The notes below the pieces were generated by a model. That model was not told the origin of the DNA. It worked only from the letters and a program-made list of their open reading frames with translations, and searched no databases. The position numbers and the translations under genes were made by a program. This document shows, piece after piece, positions 17,477-27,700 of a stretch of DNA of 64,000 nt. The DNA comes from Gari tellinella (lineage: Eukaryota; Mollusca; Bivalvia; Cardiida; Psammobiidae), in contig OV277871.1 in NCBI GenBank assembly GCA_922989275.2, positions 3,906,001 to 3,970,000 of the forward strand, given 5' to 3'. Position 1 is the stretch's first letter. The number at the start of each line of letters is the position of its first letter.

Positions 17477-18073
17477 GGACGATTCGTCAAAGTGTAAACT
17501 CGTCAAAAAGGCAATATATAGTAATGGCAAAAGACGATTCGTCAAAAAGGATTTTGTGTTGGGGTATATACTAACCTGTTAAATATATATAAAGTAATAC
17601 TTTTTGGTTAAATGTATATACGTCTATATTGGTAAAATTTAAAATTATCGAGAAGTTTACCGAGATGGATTTTCTAGCATTTAAAGTTGTACATAAATTA
17701 CTAGATCTAAATTTATGTAAGATGAATTTGATGCCGATTTGTCCAAATAAAAGTAAACTTTTACCATAATAGGGAGACTTTTCAATGTATAATATCGAGT
17801 GTACATTTTATTTAGTGTTTAAGCATAAACACTGTTTTAAATGAAAGTTTGCACTAACAGATCGAAATTATTAGAAAAGAGCAATTAATATTAATACTAT
17901 TTTAATTCCCAATCTGCAATATCGTTATATTTATCGTATAACTAAATCAGTATACAAAAATCTTTTTGACGAGATGACTACCCTTTTGTACTATGATTTT
18001 CTTTTTGACGAGTTGACTACCCCTTTTGTGCTATAATTCTTTTTTGACGAGTTTGCACTTTGACGAATTGTCC
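17477..18073. mobile_element. Element with iterated-motif terminal inverted repeats (CGTCAAAAAG)
   Basis: About 600 bp. The left end is GGACGATTCGTCAAAGTG, then AACTCGTCAAAAAGGC and GACGATTCGTCAAAAAGG. The right end mirrors it with CTTTTTGACGAG three times, then CACTTTGACGAATTGTCC. The AT-rich interior has no coding frame. Each end is thus a short array of one motif, not a single repeat. Confidence 0.7.
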
Positions 18074-18639
18074 ATCACCCCCTTGGATCACCATATCAAT
18101 TTTGAAAGGAAAAGTTTTATGCCTTTTTAGAATTGCCCATATTTGACAATCAACGTGACATAACTGCTAAGAATAGTTGAGAGAAAATATTAAGTATTTA
18201 AAGGGGCTGCTTCGAGGTACCATCAATGAGGAGAAATGCAGTGCACAAGAACCATAACTTTTTTGCAGGATGTGGTCGTACCGGGGTGCGACTTCTTAAA
18301 ACAGAAATCACATGCAACTTATGTGCTATTTTCTCGGAAATTCCAGTCGTAGAATGGTTGGAAAACTCTATGCGATTGAGTTGGTATTGACAATTTGTTG
18401 CGAGTAGCTGTCAATTCGGATGGTTGAGTTAGTGGTTGATATAGGTCGACACATTTTTTGTCGGCTTTTGGATATAATTGCACAACAGTTTGCCAACATG
18501 TATGTACTCGTGGCAATCCCAGTACAGTCACCATGTTTTCACATAGACTGGTAATGCAAGGATGACAACGCAGTCGCAAATCAGTTGTGACCATAATATG
18601 GAATAGGCAAAGCCTATAAGCGAGCACTGCTAAACCACA

Positions 18640-18758
18640 GGGGACCCACAATAGAAGTCTGAACCCCAAAAGAAAAAAAATGTATAAACACTAGATATAT
18701 ATAGACTTTGTATACATTTTTTTCTTTTGGGGTTCAGACTTCTATTGTGACGGTCCCC
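18640..18758. repeat. Inverted repeat with likely 8-10 bp target duplication
   Basis: Arms GGGGACC...CACAATAGAAGTCTG and its complement (about 45 bp each) round an AT-rich loop. TGCTAAACCA lies at 18628-18637 and 18763-18772, consistent with a hAT-type target duplication. Confidence 0.65.
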
Positions 18759-19135
18759 AGTGTGCTAAACCATCTTCAGAAAGCAAAGAATGAAGATTGT
18801 AACAAAAAAATATACCAAATAAATACGATAATGCGTAAATACATGTTTTATATATCTACTTAAGATAATAAAATTTAACAATAATTTAGCTGTGTTCATT
18901 CTGTATATGTTATGGGTCTAATTTTTAGTTCTGGGGTTGTACCGTTGACCAATGCCTGTCTGGTGGATCTTTGATGGTAGGGATACAACTCTCATATGAT
19001 ATCTTTTGAAACCAGCTGGCGGAGTCTGTAGTACAATTCTTGGACAGCTTTCACCATTTTTAATCATGTTATTGATCTTCTATAGAGTTTTTAGTTATGG
19101 TCGCATGCTATTTTTCCTAGTTATGTTACATTAGA

Positions 19136-19470
19136 TGGCCTGCATTGGGCGTTCTGCTATTATTTCTATTGGTCGGCAATCTTTAGCCGGTTTGTTCATT
19201 GCTGATTGATGGGGGTAGTGTGATCGCCATTTGGGGGCTGTCTTTTGTATGTTTATTCATGTTTATTTTAGATCTGATTATAGTTATTTGTGTTTTGTCG
19301 ATGGCCTGCTTTTGGCTCTCTACCATTATTTATATCAGTCGACAATACTTAGTTGGTCGGTTCATTGCTGATTGATGGGGGTAATGTGATCGCCGTTTTT
19401 GGGGGACTGTCTTTTATATGTTTATTCTTGTTTTATTTCAGATCTGATTGTAGTTATTTTGTTTTTTCTA
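19136..19470. repeat. Two-copy tandem repeat of about 166 bp
   Basis: TGGCCTGC at 19136 and 19302 starts two similar units, each containing TTCATTGCTGATTGATGGGG and GTGATCGCC. They may be part of a retroelement 3' region, since a LINE/SINE-like tail follows. Confidence 0.6.
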
Positions 19471-19496
19471 GATTTGTAGGTACATATATGTTATTT

Positions 19497-19577
19497 CATG
19501 TAAAGCGCTTTTGAACGCACAATCCCTGTGTGAAAAGAGCGCTATATAAATCTGGAATAATAATAATAATAATAATA
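19497..19577 (+). repeat. Retroelement 3' tail with (AAT)n
   Basis: TGTAAAGCGCTTTTGAACGC ... AAGAGCGCTATATAAATC followed by AATAAT repeats: the AAAGCGC/GCGCTATATAAAT stem and microsatellite tail typical of LINE and partner SINE ends. Source element not identified. Confidence 0.55.
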
Positions 19578-19737
19578 GCTACATGTATTATGAAATAAGC
19601 AAGTGCAGCTGTACATTTGGAGCAAATTAAGAATATGTTTGCACTAGAATCATTCCATTAATGGTTGCTCCATTAGACTAACCTTTGAACAGAATGACAC
19701 TTACCCAAACCCTATTCCTACTGAATGAGGGTCAAAT

Positions 19738-20120
19738 TCATTTTAGAAAGGTTACGGTGGAATTAGCCTTTTTGGTTATTTTATTAATGTTGAAACCCCA
19801 TCTCAGGTCTTCTGATATTGTCACGCATAGGTAAGGGTTCTCCTGGACCTGCTTTAGGATTTGGTTGTCTAGGGTGTAGAAATGACTGTATCTGTTATTG
19901 ACACTCATGTCATGATGAGATAGCACTTCTTGGCATTGAAACGCATACCCTATGTGGAGGCCCAGGCCTCCATCCCACTCAAGTCCCTCTGCAGCACTTC
20001 ATGATCCTCCTGACTCCAGATTGTTCTGTACAGAAGGCAGTCATCTGCAAACAGCCGGACTTGCGATTTAACGGAGTCAGGTAGGTCATTGACGTGACAG
20101 AGGTACAGGAGGAGAAATTT
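19738..20120 (-). pseudogene. LINE reverse transcriptase fragment (jockey-like), decayed
   Basis: On the - strand one frame reads HVNDLPDSVKSQVRLFADDC, covering RT motif C (FADD), then LQRDLSGMEAWAS, a stop where Trp is expected, and GMRFNAKKC. A frameshift follows, then LDNQILKQVQENPYLCVTIS and EDLRWGFNINKITKKA. These are characteristic jockey/CR1-superfamily RT thumb sequences. Only about 125 codons remain; a dead fragment unrelated to the LINE at the window end. Confidence 0.82.
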
Positions 20121-21390
20121 AAGGTGAGTTGATTCGGGGATCTATCCATTGAAATAAACTGGCAGTTTGTCGTTATATTTTCATTCTTGTAAATTTCAAG
20201 AAATATTACTCTGAATTGAATTTATTTGAAAACCAGAATTAATTTCAATCAGGTGTAACTAAGGATGTATGTACTTCATAGTCTACTAGCTAAGACCAAA
20301 TGTGGTATTGGTCACATTTACATTGCGTTTTAGAATATGATAAAGGTGATTAAACAAGTGGACCAGTCTCAAAAACTGCCTTTAAGGTCAAATTTAACAG
20401 ACTTGTATATTCTGATCGGTCAATAATTCTGTGATTGTATGAATATTTTGCTTTGAAGGGAGATATAGAGAAAATTGGACACTTAAATTTGAATTTAATG
20501 AGATACCATTTGATTTTTTCAGGTTTAATGGCTCTAGAAAAGTGGATATACATTAGATCTATCAAGATAGACTGTGATGTGCTTGATCGAAAAGAATCAA
20601 TTTTGGCCATGTACCAGAGTGACCAAAAAGACTCTTAATTACCTTCACTACCAGTTTGCTGCACAGATCTTATATACTTATATAGATATCTAATAGTTGA
20701 TTTATAGTCAAAACGCCCCCAAGTCATAACGCCCCCAAGTCAAAACGCCCCCATTTTGGTCAAAACGCCCCCATAGCCTGGTCAAAACGCCCCCTTTTTT
20801 TTTTCAAAACGCCCCCATTTTTTAATTTTTTTTATTTCCATAATTTAACTATATTTCCATCATTAATAGGTTGAATACGAGAACTTTGAACATTTAAGGT
20901 ACTTTAATCGTCGGTCAATCCACTATATATATGCTACTGCATGTCTGCCAGCAAGCCAGATAAGATATCCTTTGTGTACGTGTCAATCAAATCGCCTGTG
21001 GACTTAATGGTTCACTGCTCTTTGTTTGTTTACCTGTACATGAAGTAATCACACCTTCGTGATCTGTGGCAGCTGAATGATTTTGGATTGTACAAATTAC
21101 GGAAACAGCTGACAGTTTATTTTTATTTACATAAAGATTTCCATATTATACCTCAAAATTTTCTATTATATATTTTTTCTTAATCAAAACATTTTTATAT
21201 CTTATAAATATAGATTTAGGTAATAAAATATAAAATCGCATTTAATTTTTTTAATTTACAGTGTCAGTAGGATGACTGGATCCTGGTCAGCCCTTGAGAT
21301 TTCATTTGTATGATTATAATATCGACTGCGTCATAGAGGAAATAAAATTGAATTAATTAAATAAATAATAGATACGGAATTACAATGAAT

Positions 21391-21645
21391 AACACATTCA
21401 ACCCTAGCGACTAGTATACTCGTCGTTTACAAACAGTGTATCTATGAGGATTACATTTGTCCCATGCAAACAGTGTAGACCCTGATCAGAGGGCTACTTC
21501 AGAGCCCTCTGATCAGGGTCTACACTGTTGTCATGTTCAAGTATATTATCAACCTAAAACCCCATCCCTTAATTGTCCATAGTTGACTGGACATATTTTG
21601 AAATTCGATTTGAACCATTGAAAGGTTCAGGGGTGAATGAGTTAA
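21391..21645. repeat. CGAGTATACTCGTC-family MITE, nested
   Basis: Left AACACATTCAACCCTAGCGAC, central palindrome GTGTAGACCCTGATCAGAGG...CCTCTGATCAGGGTCTACAC, right end AGGGGTGAATGAGTTAA. Inside the element 20707-23243. Confidence 0.7.
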
Positions 21646-21676
21646 TGAGACAATAACAGATTATCAGGGACAGATA

Positions 21677-21811
21677 CAGTGGAGAAAGCGTTATTCTTTC
21701 CCGTTTAAATGCAAGAACGTAATGAAATGTACAAAATGGCAACTTTTTTAAACTTCTGACTTTTAGTTTCGATATGAGTGGCAAATAGTTTGAATAACGT
21801 TTTCTCCACTG
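21677..21811. repeat. CAGTGGAGAA MITE with the palindromic core deleted
   Basis: Ends CAGTGGAGAAAGCGTTATTC and AATAACGTTTTCTCCACTG with flanking TA, but only 135 bp. The AAACAGTTTGGA hairpin has been lost up to GGCAAATAGTTTG. Confidence 0.75.
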
Positions 21812-22440
21812 TAACAATTGCCACAATACCAGTGTTCAGCTGATTCAAGGATTAACAGTTAAACTCAACAGCAAGGTGCTAATAATTGATTGCTTTAATT
21901 ACTGGTAATCCGCGATCATCTCCAAAGAGATTAAAGAGATCAGTTATCTTTGAATATCTGTAATCAAAACTTCTTTGATCTTTATGCTGATTCCAGGATT
22001 AACAGAAAAGCTCAACAGCAAGGTGCTAATTGGTGATAGATTTAATTATTGGTAAAACGCTATTACTTCCAAGGAGATTAAAGATTTCATTTTTCCCTTT
22101 GAATATCTTTGAATATTCTTTTAAAAAAAACTTCTTTGATGTTAATTATAATTGGAGAGTTTACAGAAAAAAACCCGCTCTCACGTCAAAGGAGATTAAA
22201 TAATTTATTTTATCCTTTGAAGATCTTTAAAGAAAACGTTATTTGATTTCGTTGTAATTGCCGGGTTACAAGCTTTTTATTCTTTAGGGATCATAAGTTT
22301 AAGATTCTTTGTTTTATGATTAATTGTAGGATTTACTATTCATCCCTGAATCTTTAAATGGACAATTCCAGTTTACAATTAAATTAATTCCATTTATGAT
22401 TATGGTGTTTTTGCTCAATTATACAAACTTCGCTTACAAA

Positions 22441-22775
22441 TGATCAGGTTATTCACTGTTTGTATAATCAAGACAATTGTACTCTGGAAATGTTTATGTT
22501 TTGTTCATGGCGAGCGTACTCTTATCTGGGTATTTACTGTTTGAATAGGACAAATGTACTCTTGATAAGTACACTCGTCGCTATTGCTCAATGTATTAAG
22601 CCTCTGATCAGGGTCTTCACCTTTTGCATAGGACAAATGTACTCTTGATAAGTAAACTCGTCGTTAGTATTAACTATGTTTAGCCTCTGTTCAGGGTCTT
22701 CACTGTTTGCATAGGACAAGTGTACGTTTGATAGGTGATTGTTGTGTTCATGACGAGTATACTCGTCGCTGGGGT
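22441..22775. repeat. Tandem units from CGAGTATACTCGTC-family sequence
   Basis: Three to four direct units of about 85 bp, each with CTGTTTG(C/A)ATAGGACAA, TGTACTCTTGATAAGTA and CTCGTCG, so part of the MITE has expanded in tandem. Confidence 0.6.
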
Positions 22776-23243
22776 TCATAATAAGGTTTTGTTTCTTTGT
22801 TATATGTTATACTATCACTCAAATGGACCCTTTCGCACACACCAAACACATAATTTAACAACACAACATGTATTTCCATCTACGTTTATTGCAGTAAATA
22901 CACCTCCATCAGTTTTAATACAGTAAATTTAAAATCCATTTTTCGGCGACCGTCAATGTCCGCTAAACGGAATCACCTGAAAGAGAAGTGAAAAGAACGC
23001 AAATATTAAAAAGTATATAAAATCGAACCAAAATCGAACAAAAAACCATACTGATACATTTTTATATATATAAACATATTTTTTTATATAAATGTATATA
23101 AATATTTTACATATTATATATATGAAAAAAAAATGGGGGCGTTTTGACCAGGCTATGGGGGCGTTTTGACCAATTATGGGGGCGTTTTGACCAATTTGGG
23201 GGTGTTTTGACTTGGGGGCGTTTTGACTTGGGGGCGTTTTGAC

Positions 23244-24924
23244 CTGCAACCCTAATAGTTACTTCGTTTTTTGTAAACTGCATTTTGTGTTAGAGAAATA
23301 AAAATATTTATTTGCAAATTCTATTGTTTTATTTTCTCCCAATGTCAAATGAAATCTATTTAAAACTGGAACGTATTTTTGAGAAAAGCATATGTCTCCC
23401 CTGTATTCCCCTACCCTATCCCGAATAATTTCAGTCAAAATCTATTTTAATAATTGACCTCAAATGCAACCCCATTCATCCCCTCATCATAAGCAACCAG
23501 TGCACCAAAAATGTACATTAGAACAAAAGATATTGTCCGTATACCAAAGGAAAATAAAAATTCTATTTTTAGTAACAGATCATGTGACCTTTGACCTCCA
23601 ATGCAATCGACTGCATCCCCTTATCATAAGCAACCAGTACACCAAAAATGGACATGATTTCTCTATAAGAAAACAAGTTATTGTCTGGAAACCAAAGCGT
23701 GACAGACAGACGGACAGGCATAAGTTTGGGAGCTATTTATATAATAGCATGTGTTAAAGATGTAAATCAAATAAGTAGTTATCTGTATAAGTAACTAAAA
23801 TAAAAGATGGCCAAATATTGAACATAAAAAAGATGTCACTGGCTAAGAAGTGTACCATATTGTTGTTGTTGTTGTAGTTGTATATTCCTCCGTTGACTTG
23901 TCGGAGCACCGTTCAAATTTATTTGAACGTGTAATTGGCGAGTTTTGTTGTCTTGTAGGCACACTTTGTCTTGATTTCACTTTGGTTCACTTGACTCTAT
24001 TTATCGGTGATATTCTATCACACCATATATGACTATTTAACCGCACTTGCCACTTCTTAAAGTAAATATTGCATAAAGCACTTCCTTTGTTGTATAGCTA
24101 TTCTAATTATTATTATAGTGAGCATTAAGGTTGAGAATCAGCAGCCTAGATTTTGCTGACATTTTGAGATTCTGTTATGATACAGAGAAGATCTAGATTA
24201 TGTGTTATCCATAATGGTGACAGATACCCCCACTATTAGCACCAGAATCCAGTCTTCTACCCGTTCCTTCACCTGCTATTAAAAGCAACCTTCCCTATCC
24301 AATTGTTTGGAGAGAGTCACAACCTGAAGAGTGGAGACCGCGAGGCAGGGGTATTTTGTTACTTCCGCCTCACAGCCTCCCCCCTGCAGGCCCGTACCTC
24401 ATCTCAGGAGTCACAACGGAAAAGCTCGTTCCATTGTGGCTCTTCTGGGGAATGGGTCGAGATGCTATAATGCTTAATGGTGCAGAAACGGGAGAAAGTA
24501 CATGACCTCCTCCATGGAGGTCATATTGGAATCTGATGGGAAACAACATGTGTTTCATCGTATCAGGGGTGAAATTTTGTTGAATTATGTAGGTATAACA
24601 CCTCTGAAGATCTCAGAAAAAGGGGCACCTAAATTGTTTTGAAACACAGGATTAACTAAAAGGATGATTTTGACCAACTTATCCATAATTTGGTCATAGA
24701 TGTAACTATCTGCTGAGTAGATAAGCTGTTACCGTGAACTGACATGGTGTTTCCTAGATGCCTTCCAATACTTTGTTTTAGAGGGCATGGCTGGTGTGTA
24801 TGTATATATCAATGAGATCATAGGTATGTATGAGCTAGATCGGCAATGAGAATTACAAGACTAGACTAAACTAAACTACTCTAGATACATTCATTATTCT
24901 ACTATAATTAAATGACTCTGTTCA
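23244..24924. other. No recognised gene
   Basis: Mostly AT-rich single-copy-looking sequence. 23440-23730 has two loose direct copies (ACCTCAAATGCAACC..., ACCTCCAATGCAATC...). 24340-24560 is less AT-rich with an open - strand frame (62 codons) I do not recognise. Nothing else assigned. Confidence 0.5.
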
Positions 24925-25144
24925 TTAATCCGTACCCTCACAAGCCCCCCTGTAGCCGTCCAATTCCACGTATTTATTTTCATGCAACATGGCTACAATC
25001 AGGATGAATGTGGAGGAGAAGGCACCTTTGGAGTTTTCACCTTCACATTCTTCCCTCTTTAGGCCAGTGTACATGCTGAGGAACCATCCTTGGTAGTCCA
25101 AGGGTGGCTCTTGAGATGTGGAGGGGACCCCACAGAAGGCATTG
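24925..25144 (-). CDS. Possible terminal exon of unknown protein
   Basis: On the - strand a polypyrimidine-rich acceptor (cttccccccacag) precedes an open frame of 72 codons ending in TAA. It includes GLKREECEGENSKGAFSSTF. A diverged relative lies about 370 bp away (25354-25460), encoding GLMEVECDAENPNGDFSSTF. Between them Ser codons TCC/AGC (twice), Leu CTA/TTG and Gly GGT/GGC differ without changing the residue, which favours coding on this strand. C-x-A-E-N-x-x-G is reminiscent of the end of an Ig domain, but the upstream spacing does not fit well. Function not recognised; upstream exons not found. Confidence 0.4.
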
Positions 25145-25353
25145 CTGTGGGGGGAAGGGTTAGCAATTGTCTCAGCTATGGAGACGTTCTAGGGGTCATG
25201 AAGTTTTAAGGACACTGTTATATGCAAGTGTCGTATGGTTTTAATCATGCATAATGGTTTCATATATACCTGGATACATGACAAGATTCGAATACACAAA
25301 ACCTATCCCACACCCTTCAAGCTTATAATATATATTCTTCTCTTCATTTCTTT

Positions 25354-25460
25354 TTAGAAAAATAGCTTGAGCAGGGTGAATGTGCTGCTGAAATCGCCAT
25401 TTGGGTTTTCGGCGTCACATTCTACCTCCATCAAGCCCTTATTAGAGACCATCGCTGGTT
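25354..25460 (-). pseudogene. Diverged duplicate of the 24925-25144 coding-like segment
   Basis: Reads GLMEVECDAENPNGDFSSTF on the - strand, 13 of 22 residues equal to its neighbour over the aligned block, but an indel just upstream breaks the shared frame and a stop follows after nine residues. The + strand also shows a strong acceptor (tttctttttag) and a 33-codon frame here, so strand and status are uncertain. Confidence 0.35.
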
Positions 25461-26512
25461 AACACTACCAGCAAAAGACTCTACAGATTCAAATGGATGC
25501 TGCTTGGAGTTGGTGGGGGAGGGATGGAGATTATATACATTATCTTATTTACAGTTATATATGCTTATACAGGTTTCTCGGTTATAGGGGTTGGGGATAT
25601 ATAGTACATAGCATTATATTTGGCAATGGATCTAAGTGGTTTCTAATCAAGTTGTGCAAGTTTCCTATTTCTTGTATGGTGAAGTTTTGAGATCAATTCT
25701 CTAGAGAGAAGCTCAGTTGTTTCCCTATCACTATTGGAGGGTGGAGTGTCTTTAAATAAATACTGGTTTTTGCCAATAATTTACTCTCACTTAGTGACTC
25801 TTTAATATTCTTTTTTGAGCCTGATTAGGGTTAACACTGTACATGAACAGAATTCAAGTTGATATCCATGTTAAAAAACGTTTAATTTTCTGATATGTAA
25901 ATTTGACATGATAAAGAAAAAAAAAGTAAAACTGCGCCGAAACAACTGAGGTCGAACCTACACAGGACCGAAAAGATCCGGAATCTATAAATAGAACGTA
26001 AATATTTTATGAGTATATCGGTTTTGAAACAATGGTGAAAGCACGAAATAATACATTCCCTTTTTAACGGGACAAAAAACGTACAGTTTTTATGACGGAA
26101 AGATATCTCTTATAACTATGGAGTACTTATATCGGCCACGGAACCTTTCGTTCGACTGGAGAACGAAGGCGTTCCGATCGTCCGGTGATGGAGCGCAGGT
26201 TTTATACACCGCCACATCCGGTATTCGGAATAACTCTCCAAATGGAGGTAAAGCTCTCGGTTGTACCAGTCGAGATTAAATGCAACACTGGTCAACTCTA
26301 TTTCAAGTAAAAACAGTAACTTGTTAGAGTAAACGTGTAAAAAACTTTAAATTAGATACAGAACCAGTCCTTGAAAATATTTTGGCAAGTAGATCCGCCG
26401 GAAGAACGGAATGTGACGACTGAAAATCAATTCAATGTATCGCATACAACAGGTAAAAAAACAAATGAAATTAGCTTGAAAATGAACCCCCTTACCATAA
26501 ATGCTTCGCTTT
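25461..26512. other. No recognised gene
   Basis: Unassigned sequence, moderately AT-rich; 26130-26240 has several CG pairs. No splice-supported coding segment found. Confidence 0.5.
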
Positions 26513-26592
26513 TCGCGAAACTGGCCCCTTCGGGGCCAGTTTCGCGAGCGTGCTCGCTATAATACGGAAAAAAAGCTTTGCTTTTTTTCCGT
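26513..26592. repeat. Two adjacent strong hairpins
   Basis: TCGCGAAACTGGCCCC pairs with GGGGCCAGTTTCGCGA across a TTC loop (26513-26547). Nineteen bases later CGGAAAAAAAGC pairs with GCTTTTTTTCCG (26566-26592). Looks like the end of a stem-loop element or a structured RNA end; no relatives seen in the window. Confidence 0.6.
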
Positions 26593-27407
26593 TCTTAAGT
26601 AATGCATGAATAAAACAAAGGTATTCCTATTCAATTCACATTCACTGACAGACATTGAAAAGTGTTTGATTTGCGCGTGCATAACTTCCCTAAAACTAAG
26701 CAACGATGCGACATGGGGGCTGACATGTTGGAAATAGTTAGGCCTAGGGAATCCAACAAATGCAGATAGCCCCTGGTTTTAAGCTCTCGATTCAAATTTT
26801 CGTTTTGTTAAATCAACTTATGATGTAATGAAGCAATAATTGATGAAGAAAGACGTTATTTACGTTGTTGTGATTGACCATCTAGGAACTACTTTGCCGA
26901 AGTACCGGTACTACTTTATGAACATGCGCGGGTCAGGGAGGTAATAACCTGGCCCTTCGCACCATTTTGGGTGAGTTCATTGCCATAGAGTGGGTGAGTC
27001 AATTTACTTAGTTACTGTACTCTTGAACAAGTCACGTTACATTGGAACCGAATAAAGCCCCGATTTAACACTTTGTGGGCTGTCGAATTATACTGCACCA
27101 AGATGGTTGACAAGACGCGGTACTATTGGGCCTAGTTGTAAATAAAAACTGAAACTGAACTTTGGATTGTACACAAACCTATGTTTTGATATGTAAACTC
27201 GACATAAATAAGAAATGTCTGAAAGAATGAGGAGCTAGAGACCACCAGTCGTTAAAGGTGTGTATAAGCGCCAAGGCTTCTGTGAAAGAAATAAAATTGT
27301 TTGATCCAAATTTGCGGAGAGTAATTGTAGCGTGTTCAATTGATCAATTACCCACCGACTGTTGCTGTAACAGCTGTTTAGGTTAGCAGTTTGTGCAGAG
27401 TGCATTA
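26593..27407. other. No recognised gene
   Basis: Nothing assignable; no repeat partner or coding frame with support. Confidence 0.5.
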
Positions 27408-27612
27408 CAGTAGAGAAAGCATTTTCTTTCCAAATAACCCCGGTTGCACTTTTATTTTCATTGAAAACAGTTTGGAGTCAGATCAGACGCCGGGTAACCC
27501 GTCGTCTGATCAGCCTCCAAACTGTTTGCCACTCAAATTAAAACTGGTAGTTGTCAAAAAGTTGTCATTTTCTATATTGCATTGCGTTTGAACGGAAGAA
27601 TAACGTGGAATG
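27408..27612. repeat. CAGTGGAGAA-family MITE, diverged
   Basis: CAGTAGAGAAAGCATTTTC at the left after TA, core AAACAGTTTGGAGTCAGATC with GCCGGGTAACCCGTCG, and a decayed right end near GAATAACGTGG. Confidence 0.65.
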
Positions 27613-27700
27613 CCATGCCATTTTCGTAATCGAGCATATCTGAGGTCGTTGGTCGTGTCAATCTGGTATTAATTTTCCGCACCCGTCGCTAACTTTACCC

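Larger units (their letters stand above)
20707..23243. mobile_element. 2.5-kb element with iterated GTCAAAACGCCCCC ends
   Basis: Left end (20707-20818) holds six units of the type GTCAAAACGCCCCC with variable spacers (AA, ATTTTG, ATAGCCTG). The right end (23130-23243) holds six inverted units in the same order, including the ATAGCCTG spacer, then a poly-T/A boundary. This shared order shows the two ends are true inverted repeats. The interior is AT-rich, has MITE insertions (21391-21645, 21677-21811) and no transposase-like frame. No target duplication found. Confidence 0.75.

Noticed and set aside
18319..18669. 116-codon - strand open frame
   Set aside because: No family resemblance, no splice support; its start lies in the arm of the inverted repeat 18640-18758.
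20350..20640. Overlapping open frames on both strands before the iterated element
   Set aside because: No recognisable motif, no splice context, AT-rich composition.
22953..23249. 98-codon - strand frame with repeated QNAP units
   Set aside because: It is the iterated right end of the 20707-23243 element read in frame.
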